Assembly (NCBI GenBank): GCA_004297935.1
Contig: SCRE01000005.1
Location: 62,001 to 126,000, forward strand
Length of the DNA stretch: 64,000 bases
Direction of reading: 5' to 3'
Source of the DNA: Microbacteriaceae bacterium
GTDB lineage: Bacteria > Actinomycetota > Actinomycetes > Actinomycetales > Microbacteriaceae
Of the stretch, positions 1 to 11,395 are shown one piece after another; the stretch's first letter is position 1, and each line of letters begins with the position of its first letter. The notes under the pieces are model-generated. The model made no database searches. It saw only the letters and a program-made list of their open reading frames with translations, and had not been told where the DNA came from. A program made the position numbers and the translations under genes.

Positions 1-3000
1 GCGGGGTGGGATCATCCCCGCCTGCGCGGGGAGCACTAAAGGGCGTCCGCCGTCGAGTAGCGGCGCTCGGGATCATCCCCGCCTGCGCGGGGAGCACACC
101 GCGTACGGTCCGGACGGGGTTGACGCTCTGGGATCATCCCCGCCTGCGCGGGGAGCACCAATCACGATGACGGTTCCGGTCATAGATTTAGGGATCATCC
201 CCGCCTGCGCGGGGAGCACGTACTCCACCAGCAGCGCACTCAAGCGTTCGCGTGGATCATCCCCGCCTGCGCGGGGAGCACCCTGCCCATCGAAGACGAA
301 GGCCGGGTTATCTGGGATCATCCCCGCCTGCGCGGGGAGCACCTTCCGTTGACGATGCTCGCCGGATGGGTCGCGGGATCATCCCCGCCTGCGCGGGGAG
401 CACGGCCCAGTCACAGATATCCCCTAGCTCGATCTGGGATCATCCCCGCCTGCGCGGGGAGCACAACATGCCCTGACGCAAAGCGATATAGCGGGTGGGA
501 TCATCCCCGCCTGCGCGGGGAGCACCGTGCGACGTTCATATTCCGCACGATAGTCACGGGATCATCCCCGCCTGCGCGGGGAGCACACCCCACAGTGACA
601 ACGCTTTTTTGATGGATTGGGATCATCCCCGCCTGCGCGGGGAGCACCCACGCCAATCAGGCATGTGGGGCGGCTATTCGGGATCATCCCCGCCTGCGCG
701 GGGAGCACGCGTACACCACCGAGTCGGCAGGGAGTCCGGCGGGATCATCCCCGCCTGCGCGGGGAGCACCGGTGACTGGGAGTCGGAGTGGCCCTTTACT
801 GGGGATCATCCCCGCCTGCGCGGGGAGCACAAGTTGCCCCTTCTGGGCCGGCTCACGTTGGCGGGATCATCCCCGCCTGCGCGGGGAGCACTCGGAACGG
901 CAACACAACCCGGAACGGATCACGGGATCATCCCCGCCTGCGCGGGGAGCACTCACCGCGCTTATGTCGCCGGATGCCGTGACTGGGATCATCCCCGCCT
1001 GCGCGGGGAGCACCCCTTTTTCATCACGTACACTATCCCAGTTATGGGATCATCCCCGCCTGCGCGGGGAGCACACGATGACCGCGGACGGCACACCAGT
1101 GCAGGTGGGATCATCCCCGCCTGCGCGGGGAGCACAGGGACGAGGAGAGTTGGCCTCCGCCAACAGTGGGATCATCCCCGCCTGCGCGGGGAGCACACGT
1201 TGGGCGCCTACGATACGACCACGGCGACGGGATCATCCCCGCCTGCGCGGGGAGCACGGTCGCCGCCATTGATCCGGTCCCCCCACGACGGGATCATCCC
1301 CGCCTGCGCGGGGAGCACGCCGCTGAAATAGTGCGCAAGAATAGCCTGTGGGGATCATCCCCGCCTGCGCGGGGAGCACTTCTATCGAAGATACAGCCGA
1401 TCCTGAAGCAAGGGATCATCCCCGCCTGCGCGGGGAGCACCCGTCGTCACGTGCTTTGAGAATTCTCCTTTTGGGATCATCCCCGCCTGCGCGGGGAGCA
1501 CCAATCTCGTGACAATCCATGCTGGTGTGCGATGGGATCATCCCCGCCTGCGCGGGGAGCACCTATGACAGCTCCTATTCGGTGTGGCCCCAATGGGATC
1601 ATCCCCGCCTGCGCGGGGAGCACCGACCAGTACAAGACCACTCCGGCTGACCCTAGGGATCATCCCCGCCTGCGCGGGGAGCACTTACGCGGTTCACGCG
1701 CAAGCACTCAGCGTCGGTGGATCATCCCCGCCTGCGCGGGGAGCACTGCGCCTTCAGCTGAGCAGTCTTCTTCAACGCGGGATCATCCCCGCCTGCGCGG
1801 GGAGCACTACCTGGATTCGAAGACGGCTCTCGAACAGACGGGATCATCCCCGCCTGCGCGGGGAGCACCGCTCTCGTCGTACACGCGCTTGGAGCGGACA
1901 GGGATCATCCCCGCCTGCGCGGGGAGCACGATGTCCGCGCCGTCGCCGAGGCGATCGAAGCAGGATCATCCCCGCCTGCGCGGGGAGCACCTGACGTGCC
2001 GGCGTCGTGCTGGGCTGCTTCATGGGATCATCCCCGCCTGCGCGGGGAGCACCGATCATCTGGGGTGTCGCATGACCGACAAACGGGATCATCCCCGCCT
2101 GCGCGGGGAGCACCGCAGCTTCTTCACCACGACACCATGCTGAACGGGATCATCCCCGCCTGCGCGGGGAGCACGTCACGTCGAACGATCCGACGCACCT
2201 GTACCAGGGATCATCCCCGCCTGCGCGGGGAGCACTTCTTTACCGAAGCTAAGAAGATCGACCAAGCGGGATCATCCCCGCCTGCGCGGGGAGCACACCG
2301 CAGCGAACGTGACCGCGACCGTCTCACCGGGATCATCCCCGCCTGCGCGGGGAGCACTCCTCGGCTTGCTGCTCAAGGTTCCTCCCACTGGGATCATCCC
2401 CGCCTGCGCGGGGAGCACAAGATGAAGGTTCGGGGTGCGCGCCGGCGCAGGGGATCATCCCCGCCTGCGCGGGGAGCACTTCCCGCAAACACTGCACGTC
2501 CAGCGGTCGGCAGGATCATCCCCGCCTGCGCGGGGAGCACGTGATGATAACTCTTGCCCGCAATACTCGCTAAGGATCATCCCCGCCTGCGCGGGGAGCA
2601 CCAACCCAGGGTAACGTGTGCGGGGTTGAGAGAGGGATCATCCCCGCCTGCGCGGGGAGCACATCGGCATTACCGAAACAATGTATACCGGCAGTGCATC
2701 ATCCCCGCCTGCGCGGGGAGCACATATTCAAACCGATGAATGAGGCATAGCCGCCGGGATCATCCCCGCCTGCGCGGGGAGCACCGAACTCGGCAGACAG
2801 GACAAGAGACTACGTGTAGGATCATCCCCGCCTGCGCGGGGAGCACTTGATCTGGAGCGGGAATCCGGAAGGCATGACCGGGATCATCCCCGCCTGCGCG
2901 GGGAGCACACCTTAAGCGCTTTTGCCGCCTTGTGCAGCTGGGGATCATCCCCGCCTGCGCGGGGAGCACTATCCCCGAGCCGGGTCAGCGAGATTTCATC

Positions 3001-6000
3001 GGGGATCATCCCCGCCTGCGCGGGGAGCACTCACCGAGGCAATGTATACCCTCAATGCGCCTAGGATCATCCCCGCCTGCGCGGGGAGCACGTTGACCAC
3101 ATAAGTAATGCCCCTCATTCTCTGGGATCATCCCCGCCTGCGCGGGGAGCACCATTTCCGTAATCTGTACCCGTGCGTTTATCAGGGATCATCCCCGCCT
3201 GCGCGGGGAGCACGTGAGTGGGCCACGGTTGCCGATGCTGACCGTGGGATCATCCCCGCCTGCGCGGGGAGCACATACCACCGTTGGAACCGGTCAGGAT
3301 GAAACTGGGATCATCCCCGCCTGCGCGGGGAGCACGGGTTGCGGATGAGGAGAGGCGGTCGGCATGAGGGATCATCCCCGCCTGCGCGGGGAGCACTTGT
3401 TCGCATCGTTCAAGACGATGGTGGACGAGGGATCATCCCCGCCTGCGCGGGGAGCACAAGTACCCATCCAACACGGATGCCACGGGTTTGGGATCATCCC
3501 CGCCTGCGCGGGGAGCACGTACGAATTAGGGAAAGCACCCCGCTAATACGGGGATCATCCCCGCCTGCGCGGGGAGCACACAGCGCGGAAGACGCGACCG
3601 GCGCGGCATACGGGATCATCCCCGCCTGCGCGGGGAGCACGGTGCGTCGGGCTGGAAAGCGACCGCGGCCGCGGGATCATCCCCGCCTGCGCGGGGAGCA
3701 CTGACGTGGCGGGTGTGTGTGGAATTCTCCTAGGGGATCATCCCCGCCTGCGCGGGGAGCACATCGCCTCGGCATCCTCGAATCGGCGCACGTCGGGATC
3801 ATCCCCGCCTGCGCGGGGAGCACACGCCCGCATAATCGGGGTAGCGGATGCCGACGGGATCATCCCCGCCTGCGCGGGGAGCACGTCAGAGCATGATGTG
3901 CCCGGCGTGAATTATAGGGATCATCCCCGCCTGCGCGGGGAGCACCGAGTCGGTCTCGACCGCGATAACAGACTCCGGGGATCATCCCCGCCTGCGCGGG
4001 GAGCACCACGCACAATCTGTTGCGACATAGATGGTCGAGGGATCATCCCCGCCTGCGCGGGGAGCACTTGGCGGTGATGGTCTGGCTTGCTGTCATCGTG
4101 GGATCATCCCCGCCTGCGCGGGGAGCACGGCACAGGCCATGACATTCGCGCGACGCAAAAGGGATCATCCCCGCCTGCGCGGGGAGCACCACCGAAGCGG
4201 ATGGCGTCGGAGATCGGCTGGGGGATCATCCCCGCCTGCGCGGGGAGCACTTCAGCTTGGTCCCGGTCCCGCACAATGGTGCGGGATCATCCCCGCCTGC
4301 GCGGGGAGCACAGCGTCACCCAAGTGGAATGCAAACGGGTACCGGGATCATCCCCGCCTGCGCGGGGAGCACCAGGTGTGGTTGTAAGGTGCTAGGTGCT
4401 AGGTGGGATCATCCCCGCCTGCGCGGGGAGCACTCGAACTTCGGTGAATCATCGATCAGCGGCGGGGGATCATCCCCGCCTGCGCGGGGAGCACGCGTGC
4501 TCCCAGAAGTCGTTGGCGGATCGCGCGGGATCATCCCCGCCTGCGCGGGGAGCACAGATCGATGCCGAGTTTCGGTGCCCCATCTATGGGATCATCCCCG
4601 CCTGCGCGGGGAGCACCCGATCGGCAGCACAAGCGGTTCGCGAACGTCGGGATCATCCCCGCCTGCGCGGGGAGCACCATCCAGCAACTCCGTCAACCGT
4701 GCCGTCGACGGGATCATCCCCGCCTGCGCGGGGAGCACCAGCGTGTGAATCTTCTATGTTGGGCATGTGTGGGATCATCCCCGCCTGCGCGGGGAGCACT
4801 GGCGTCGTCGGGGCACGTCGGAGATGACCCTGGGATCATCCCCGCCTGCGCGGGGAGCACCCTATACGGGGCGTGCGTTGCGGCAGACGTCCGGGATCAT
4901 CCCCGCCTGCGCGGGGAGCACTCGTATCCGGTATCTTCCCCGGTATCAAGCATAGGATCATCCCCGCCTGCGCGGGGAGCACCCCTCATGGCCAACCTCA
5001 ACACACTTGCCAATGGGATCATCCCCGCCTGCGCGGGGAGCACCCGAAGTCGGTTCGCTTGTCCGCTGGCGCGACGGGATCATCCCCGCCTGCGCGGGGA
5101 GCACTCAATCCGGCTCACCATCAAAGCCTGTGTGGAGGGATCATCCCCGCCTGCGCGGGGAGCACGACAGGCCGTAGTCGCGAATCAGCACAGGAATGGG
5201 ATCATCCCCGCCTGCGCGGGGAGCACTCGGTGATGACGAATACGCCGTTGTCGAGTGCGGGATCATCCCCGCCTGCGCGGGGAGCACATAGGTGACGATG
5301 ATGACATCCCCCACTGTCGGGGATCATCCCCGCCTGCGCGGGGAGCACGTATTGAACCGGTGGGTGCTGCTCGAACCCGCGGGATCATCCCCGCCTGCGC
5401 GGGGAGCACAGACCTGCCGCGGGGAGTTCGGTCAGTTTCGTGGGATCATCCCCGCCTGCGCGGGGAGCACACCAGAATGCCATGAGCTGACCTATTTGGC
5501 GAGGGATCATCCCCGCCTGCGCGGGGAGCACTTCGCGTCCACGACGACGCGACCGTTGGGTGTGGGATCATCCCCGCCTGCGCGGGGAGCACGTGTGATT
5601 ACCCCACCCACACAGCGCGAGAGCGGGATCATCCCCGCCTGCGCGGGGAGCACCAGACAGGTTCCACCGATGCGGGCACGCGCGCGGGATCATCCCCGCC
5701 TGCGCGGGGAGCACCGCAACGTCTTCGTTGGTATCTATCGCCATGCGGGATCATCCCCGCCTGCGCGGGGAGCACCGATATTCGCGGACGGCTGACCACC
5801 CCGGCACCGGGATCATCCCCGCCTGCGCGGGGAGCACCGGGCGTGATCGGGTCCGCGTACGGGATTGATGGGATCATCCCCGCCTGCGCGGGGAGCACCA
5901 CACGGTTGCATGCCGGATCACCGTGAGTTCGGGATCATCCCCGCCTGCGCGGGGAGCACTCCGGATACTTCAACGGGGCAAAGGCGGGATCGGGATCATC

Positions 6001-9000
6001 CCCGCCTGCGCGGGGAGCACCTCGTTGGGCAGGGCGCGGCGCGGGTGTTCGGGGGATCATCCCCGCCTGCGCGGGGAGCACTTCCGGCAATCACTTCGAG
6101 AAGCGTTTTGACTGGGATCATCCCCGCCTGCGCGGGGAGCACCCGTCAATCCGCAACCGGACAGGCCCCGATTCGGGATCATCCCCGCCTGCGCGGGGAG
6201 CACACGCGATTGCGAAGCACGTCATGGACTCACCCGGGATCATCCCCGCCTGCGCGGGGAGCACACGCCGCGATGTCAGCGACAGCACCCGTGCGAGGGA
6301 TCATCCCCGCCTGCGCGGGGAGCACGATCTATTTAGATATCGCGGACGACGATCTGCGGGATCATCCCCGCCTGCGCGGGGAGCACCCCAGTCGATCGCG
6401 ACCGCTAACACGGATGTTGGGATCATCCCCGCCTGCGCGGGGAGCACCTCTTGCCAAGTGCGCCACTCGTTGAGTGCCCGGGATCATCCCCGCCTGCGCG
6501 GGGAGCACCGCAACGTCCTCGTTGGTATCTATCGCCATGCGGGATCATCCCCGCCTGCGCGGGGAGCACCAACTCGACCTCGGGCTGCCGGTAAAATTCG
6601 CGGGATCATCCCCGCCTGCGCGGGGAGCACCCACCGCCATAGATGATATGAATCGCACCTTTAGGATCATCCCCGCCTGCGCGGGGAGCACCGCTCGAAT
6701 AGGCGCATAGCCGCTATACATCTGGGATCATCCCCGCCTGCGCGGGGAGCACGATACCGGTATAATCGGGGTAGCGGATGCCGACGGATCATCCCCGCCT
6801 GCGCGGGGAGCACCGGTATTCGATCAATTATCTGCCGCATAAATGGGGATCATCCCCGCCTGCGCGGGGAGCACTGATCCATTTGCGCAGCAACTCGAGT
6901 GCACTGGGGATCATCCCCGCCTGCGCGGGGAGCACCGCGTTCAAAGGGACCGAACCTCAGGCTCCTCGGGATCATCCCCGCCTGCGCGGGGAGCACCAGC
7001 TTTTAGGACGTCATCCCACATGACCGGTGGGATCATCCCCGCCTGCGCGGGGAGCACAGGCAGTCGATCGTGACCTGCGTGCCAAGGTTGGGATCATCCC
7101 CGCCTGCGCGGGGAGCACTTCGGTCTGCCCCCCGGCGCGATATGGATTGTGGGATCATCCCCGCCTGCGCGGGGAGCACTCGTCTGATCGGCAATCTCTC
7201 GGGTTGCTTCTGGGATCATCCCCGCCTGCGCGGGGAGCACTGTGCCCGCAGCCGGCGTCAGGCTACTTCTGGGGGATCATTCCCGCCTGCGCGGGGAGCA
7301 CTCCGCCCCGTACGCAGCGACCACCTGAGGGTCGGGATCATCCCCGCCTGCGCGGGGAGCACCCCCGCAGCGAACCCGCCCGCAACGCGAATGCGGGATC
7401 ATCCCCGCCTGCGCGGGGAGCACCTCCTCACCATCGGCCAGGTCGGTGTCGGTGAGGGATCATCCCCGCCTGCGCGGGGAGCACCGGCGCCCGCACCGGG
7501 AGCAACTGAACCTGTCGGGATCATCCCCGCCTGCGCGGGGAGCACCGCAACGTCCTCGTTGGTATCTATCGCCATGCGGGATCATCCCCGCCTGCGCGGG
7601 GAGCACTTCGGCGTGTGAATCAGTGATATTGGACATGAGGGATCATCCCCGCCTGCGCGGGGAGCACCTCGGCACCTACCCGCAAGATCAAGTCGAGACA
7701 GGATCATCCCCGCCTGCGCGGGGAGCACTCGTATTCGGTGCGATGGGGAAGGGGGTGGCTGGGATCATCCCCGCCTGCGCGGGGAGCACGGTGATGACCT
7801 GGGCGTTGAGAATCTGATTCGGGGATCATCCCCGCCTGCGCGGGGAGCACTATCGGTCGTCGGATTATGCGAACCCGTCGATGGGATCATCCCCGCCTGC
7901 GCGGGGAGCACCGGGAAGCCGTGCTTCCATCCTTCGCTGATCAGGGATCATCCCCGCCTGCGCGGGGAGCACTCTCCTTCTGACTCGACCGGTACAGCTC
8001 GTACGGGATCATCCCCGCCTGCGCGGGGAGCACACCGGTCGGTGATTTGATCGGCGGTGTCGACCGGGATCATCCCCGCCTGCGCGGGGAGCACCCCGCC
8101 CGCACCGACCAATGCCGGGGCCGGTCGGGATCATCCCCGCCTGCGCGGGGAGCACCTGCTGTCCGTCGATAACCCGTTCAGTCGATCGGGATCATCCCCG
8201 CCTGCGCGGGGAGCACTCCCCAGGCTGTACGAGGATCGGGTTGGCATCGGGATCATCCCCGCCTGCGCGGGGAGCACAGGAGATGGCGGCGAAGATCGAC
8301 CCGGCACTCGGGATCATCCCCGCCTGCGCGGGGAGCACGCTCCGGTCTCCGTCTGCGACTCAGGTGTCTGGGGATCATCCCCGCCTGCGCGGGGAGCACG
8401 CATACCAGAGGTTCCGTGCACTGGGCCGGTCGGGATCATCCCCGCCTGCGCGGGGAGCACACATCACCGGTGAACCTGAAACCGTCGACATGGGGATCAT
8501 CCCCGCCTGCGCGGGGAGCACTCGGTGTTGCCGGCGCGGCCGCCGTGGTCGGTGTGGATCATCCCCGCCTGCGCGGGGAGCACTTGGGGATGCGGTGTGA
8601 CATATGGTCTTTGATGGGATCATCCCCGCCTGCGCGGGGAGCACTGCACCGTCTCGGATTGGGCGATGCGCATAGCGGGATCATCCCCGCCTGCGCGGGG
8701 AGCACGGCCTAACTCATTGAGGAAGTAAGTCGTTCCTGGGATCATCCCCGCCTGCGCGGGGAGCACGTTCGGTGGCCGTCAGGCGGCGTCAGACGTATGG
8801 GATCATCCCCGCCTGCGCGGGGAGCACTCCCCGCCCCAAACTGCGGAACCGGCAGGAGATGGGATCATCCCCGCCTGCGCGGGGAGCACTAGTTGTATCC
8901 GGTGAACTCGACTTGCGTCGTGGGATCATCCCCGCCTGCGCGGGGAGCACTCGATGACATGTTCACGCCCCTGACGCGGCACGGGATCATCCCCGCCTGC

Positions 9001-9622
9001 GCGGGGAGCACAAATCGTCTTGTTCGAGAACAACGCCGATATCGGGATCATCCCCGCCTGCGCGGGGAGCACCGCGAATTGTAGGCCTGAGATGATCGGG
9101 TCTCGGGATCATCCCCGCCTGCGCGGGGAGCACTTGGGCGGTTTGCGCGATCTTCACGACTTTTTGGGATCATCCCCGCCTGCGCGGGGAGCACGACACA
9201 GTCGGGGCGTTTGATGCGAGAGGCGTGGGATCATCCCCGCCTGCGCGGGGAGCACCAGTTGAAGTCGTACGATCCGCCGTAGATGATGGGATCATCCCCG
9301 CCTGCGCGGGGAGCACCAACGGGGTCATCATCCACGGCCTGTATGAGGGGGATCATCCCCGCCTGCGCGGGGAGCACGCTCGAACGGTTCCGCAGCGTTC
9401 ACACTCGGCGGGATCATCCCCGCCTGCGCGGGGAGCACCGGTACGGCATGACCATACTCGAAACCGAAACGGGATCATCCCCGCCTGCGCGGGGAGCACA
9501 TTGTTGCTTGCGTCGCGGTAACGCCGATAACAGGGATCATCCCCGCCTGCGCGGGGAGCACGAACCTCAGCCGCGCGCTGAACTGGCACAGCATGGATCA
9601 TCCCCGCCTGCGCGGGGAGCAC
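1..9622 (-). CRISPR. Very large type I-E CRISPR array (about 158 repeats)
   Basis: The repeat is 29 nt, with 32-nt spacers and a 61-nt period. The first complete repeat in the window ends at 36 and the last spans about 9594-9622. Dividing the span by the period gives about 157 spacers, and positions 1-7 look like the end of another spacer, so the array continues to the left. Read on the minus strand the repeat begins GTGCTCCCC and ends GATGATCCC, with the hairpin core CCCCGCGCAGGCGGGG (6-bp stem, GCAG loop). This is the classical type I-E, Cas6e-processed arrangement, so pre-crRNA should run leftward from a leader at the right end. Repeats are almost invariant; clear internal changes are seen only near 2695-2697 and at 7281. 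The last repeat base (minus strand) is the main variable position. No cas gene lies in the window. Repeating peptide ORFs across this region are artefacts of the 61-nt period. Confidence 0.99.
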
Positions 9623-9780
9623 CCTTCTTGACCTGGAGTTTTTCCAAACTGTGGTCCGGAATGGCTTTACTTTAGCGCACAGCACAAGGGCGGGGCCATC
9701 TGCCGATCTGTTGGAGGAGCGAGTGGCTTGAGATGAGTGCGTGCGGATTTCGAGGCCGCTGCTCGTGCCTCGTGGTCTCC
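9623..9780 (-). promoter_or_regulatory. Probable CRISPR leader
   Basis: This 158-bp stretch joins the last CRISPR repeat to the end of the glycosylase gene and has no credible ORF. Repeat orientation puts the leader here. Read on the minus strand, the 25 bases next to the first repeat are A-rich (TTGGAAAAACTCCAGG then TCAAGAAGG), which resembles leader-repeat junctions of actinobacterial type I-E arrays as I remember them. A TAAAGT hexamer lies further upstream. The upstream glycosylase gene is on the same strand, so read-through into the array is possible. Confidence 0.7.
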
Positions 9781-10425
9781 TCAAGCGGAGGTGCATGGTG
9801 TAAAGAGAGAGATGCCCGCAGCACGCGCGGCCTTGCGGTAGGCGGCTGCCAGCGATGTCACGCTCTCATGCGCATTCAGTCCACTCGGATTGGGCACGAC
9901 CCACAATTCGGCGCCGGCCAGATCGTCGGGCTGTCTGCCGACGGCCGCCCGCGGCTGTTCGAACGCGGTGCGGAACGCCGTGATCCCCAGCATCGCGACC
10001 ACACGCGGTCGGATCCGTCGAACTTTCTCGGCCAGCGCCATCGCGCCCTCGCGTAACTGCGCGATGCTGAGCTCATCGGCACGCGCCGTCGCAAATGCGA
10101 CCAGGGTTGTCATCCCGACGCCCCGTGCGTGCAGATGGGTCACGTCATCCGGCCGGAAACCATCGGATGCGTCCACGACGCGATCCGTGATCCCCGCCTG
10201 ATACAGTGCTGGGTAGAAGCGATTTCCGCGCCGCCCGAAGTCGGCCTGCACCGCCACGCTCCGCAGCCCCGGATTGATTCCAACGAACAGCAGGCGCATA
10301 TCGGGTCCGACGAAATCAGGCAGGGATTTGCCTCGGAACTGATCGAGTTGCCCGCGAGTGAACGGCATTTCAGCAGCGTACTGCGTGCGCACCCGCGTCT
10401 GGCTGCGCGCACCCGCTGCGGTCAC
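9781..10425 (-). CDS. mug: G/U (G/T) mismatch-specific DNA glycosylase
   Basis: The protein is 214 aa and belongs to the Mug/TDG branch of the uracil-DNA glycosylase superfamily. It would remove uracil or thymine mispaired with guanine in base excision repair. The two signature motifs are visible: GINPG at about residues 49-53 (catalytic-Asn motif) and NPSGLNAH at about 179-186 (loop that inserts into DNA). The start is GTG at 10425, with GAAGG a few bases upstream. An internal ATG about 19 codons in (MPFTRG) is a possible alternative, because the first 20 residues look unconserved. The gene lies directly upstream of the CRISPR leader on the same strand and has no obvious partner gene. Confidence 0.9.
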   Translation of the reverse strand: MTAAGARSQTRVRTQYAAEMPFTRGQLDQFRGKSLPDFVGPDMRLLFVGINPGLRSVAVQADFGRRGNRFYPALYQAGITDRVVDASDGFRPDDVTHLHARGVGMTTLVAFATARADELSIAQLREGAMALAEKVRRIRPRVVAMLGITAFRTAFEQPRAAVGRQPDDLAGAELWVVPNPSGLNAHESVTSLAAAYRKAARAAGISLFTPCTSA

Positions 10426-10494
10426 CTGCCTTCGGCTCCGCGCCCCTCAAGGTGTAAACCGGGAAATGGAACTGACAAAGGATTGGATTTAAAC

Positions 10495-10968
10495 ATGGAA
10501 GAGTCACGTCCGCCACTACCGCCCTTCACGCGTGAGAGCGCGATCGAGAAGGTCCGTCTCGCGGAGAACGCCTGGAACACGCGCGATCCGGAACGCGTCG
10601 CCGGTGGCTATTCAATCGACAGCCGGTGGCGCAATCGCGATCAGTTCGTCGTGGGCCGGCCCGCGATCATCGAGTTCCTGCGCAGCAAGTGGGAGCGTGA
10701 ACTCGACTATCGACTGATCAAGGAGATGTGGCTGTTCGGCGGCAATCGTATTGCCGTGCGGTTCGCATACGAGTCGCACGACGACTCCGGGCAATGGTTC
10801 CGATCGTTCGGCAACGAGTACTGGGAATTCAATCCCGACGGCCGGATGCAGGTCCGTCACGCGAGCATCAACGACGTGCGGATCGCGGAATCCGAGCGCA
10901 AATTCCATTGGGATGTCTCTGGCCCCCGTCCGAAGGACCACCCCGAACTGCGCGACCTCAACTTGTAG
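10495..10968 (+). CDS. DUF1348 / NTF2-like (SnoaL-fold) protein
   Basis: The protein is 157 aa. Its sequence pattern ([20 protein letters not shown] near the N-terminus, then [29 protein letters not shown]-like strands and [14 protein letters not shown]) is that of the DUF1348 family, small cone-shaped nuclear-transport-factor-2-like proteins. No enzymatic role can be assigned. The start is the ATG at 10495, preceded by AAAGGA; the longer open frame reaching back to 10129 overlaps the divergent glycosylase gene and is not used. An 8-codon ORF (10466-10492) sits immediately upstream and may be chance. Confidence 0.85.
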   Translation: MEESRPPLPPFTRESAIEKVRLAENAWNTRDPERVAGGYSIDSRWRNRDQFVVGRPAIIEFLRSKWERELDYRLIKEMWLFGGNRIAVRFAYESHDDSGQWFRSFGNEYWEFNPDGRMQVRHASINDVRIAESERKFHWDVSGPRPKDHPELRDLNL

Positions 10969-11061
10969 CCACGCCCACGGCGCCGGACGGTAGCGCTTTC
11001 CCCTCGACTCGACGGCGCATCCGTGTTCTCAGCCGCAGAGTGCACAGCGCGGCCCAGTCAG

Positions 11062-11217
11062 CCGCAGCGGAGCCGCCCGATACAACGGGGCGGACCCGTC
11101 GTCACGTCGTGTATCGACAGCAGCCCGGCCCGGTACCTGACCGTGAGGGGCATCGTGCCGGCAACCGTCATCCTCGGCACCCAGTGGGGCGACGAGGGCA
11201 AAGGCAAAGCGACCGAC
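11062..11217 (+). repeat. Truncated duplicate of the purA promoter and first 21 codons
   Basis: This segment is a diverged copy of 12196-12356. Both carry GGAGCCGCCCGATACAA, GGGGCGGACCCGTCGTCACG, the leader CCTGACCGTGAGG and then the first PurA codons. The copy has a 5-nt deletion in the leader (CCCGGTACC against CCGGCCAGGTACC) and scattered substitutions, including GTG instead of ATG. The matching sequence ends sharply after codons for KGKATD. The duplication carries the putative -10 region (GATACAA) of purA, so it may still be a working promoter. Confidence 0.9.
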
Positions 11218-11307
11218 TGGCAGCAGTCCTCGATGCTCGCCGGAGAGCTGGTGCTCGTGCTCGAAGACGATCTCCGGAACGTATCGCCCGGCGCGGCCGC
11301 CTCGTAG
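11155..11307 (+). pseudogene. purA: purA N-terminal fragment running into foreign sequence
   Basis: From GTG 11155 the frame encodes the first 21 residues of adenylosuccinate synthetase, including the P-loop-like [11 protein letters not shown], then switches to unrelated sequence after ATD and stops at 11305-11307. The product would be about 50 aa and cannot be an enzyme, because all IMP/Asp binding and catalytic regions are missing. Intact purA lies 1.1 kb downstream. The junction falls directly against remains of an antitoxin gene, so this is a recombination scar rather than a functional gene. Confidence 0.85.
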
Positions 11308-11395
11308 TCCGGGAGCATGGAAAGGCAGAATCGAGATCTCGCACGACTTCGACGAGTTCACCTCTGACGACGCACGCGATTGGCACGGCGAGTGA
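11218..11395 (+). pseudogene. Remnant of a VapB/Phd-type antitoxin
   Basis: The frame that stops at TGA 11393-11395 reads PGAWKGRIEISHDFDEF and then TSDDARDWHGE. This is the typical C-terminal tail of Phd/YefM-like antitoxins paired with PIN toxins (general pattern PGxWKGxIxIxxDFDE). Upstream, AGELVLVLED, which resembles the usual GEELVLV strand, is in a different frame, so there is at least one frameshift. The N-terminal DNA-binding half is absent and is replaced by the purA duplicate. The stop overlaps the downstream PIN gene start, as in an intact toxin-antitoxin operon. The assignment rests on sequence pattern only. Confidence 0.65.

Noticed and set aside
73-9796. Dozens of open frames encoding repeated GIIPACAGST, DHPRLRGEH and GSSPPARGA peptides
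   Set aside because: They arise because the 61-nt CRISPR period rotates the reading frame and the repeat lacks stop codons; there are no start signals or known domains.
9353-9796. 147-codon minus-strand frame running from the leader into the array
   Set aside because: It covers repeat units and the leader, has no credible ribosome-binding site, and overlaps the glycosylase end.
10466-10492. 8-codon ORF before the DUF1348 gene as an attenuator peptide
   Set aside because: No hairpin or regulatory codons were seen; it is too short to support.
10129-10494. N-terminal extension of the DUF1348 protein
   Set aside because: It overlaps the divergent glycosylase gene, and the family homology begins at the ATG 10495.
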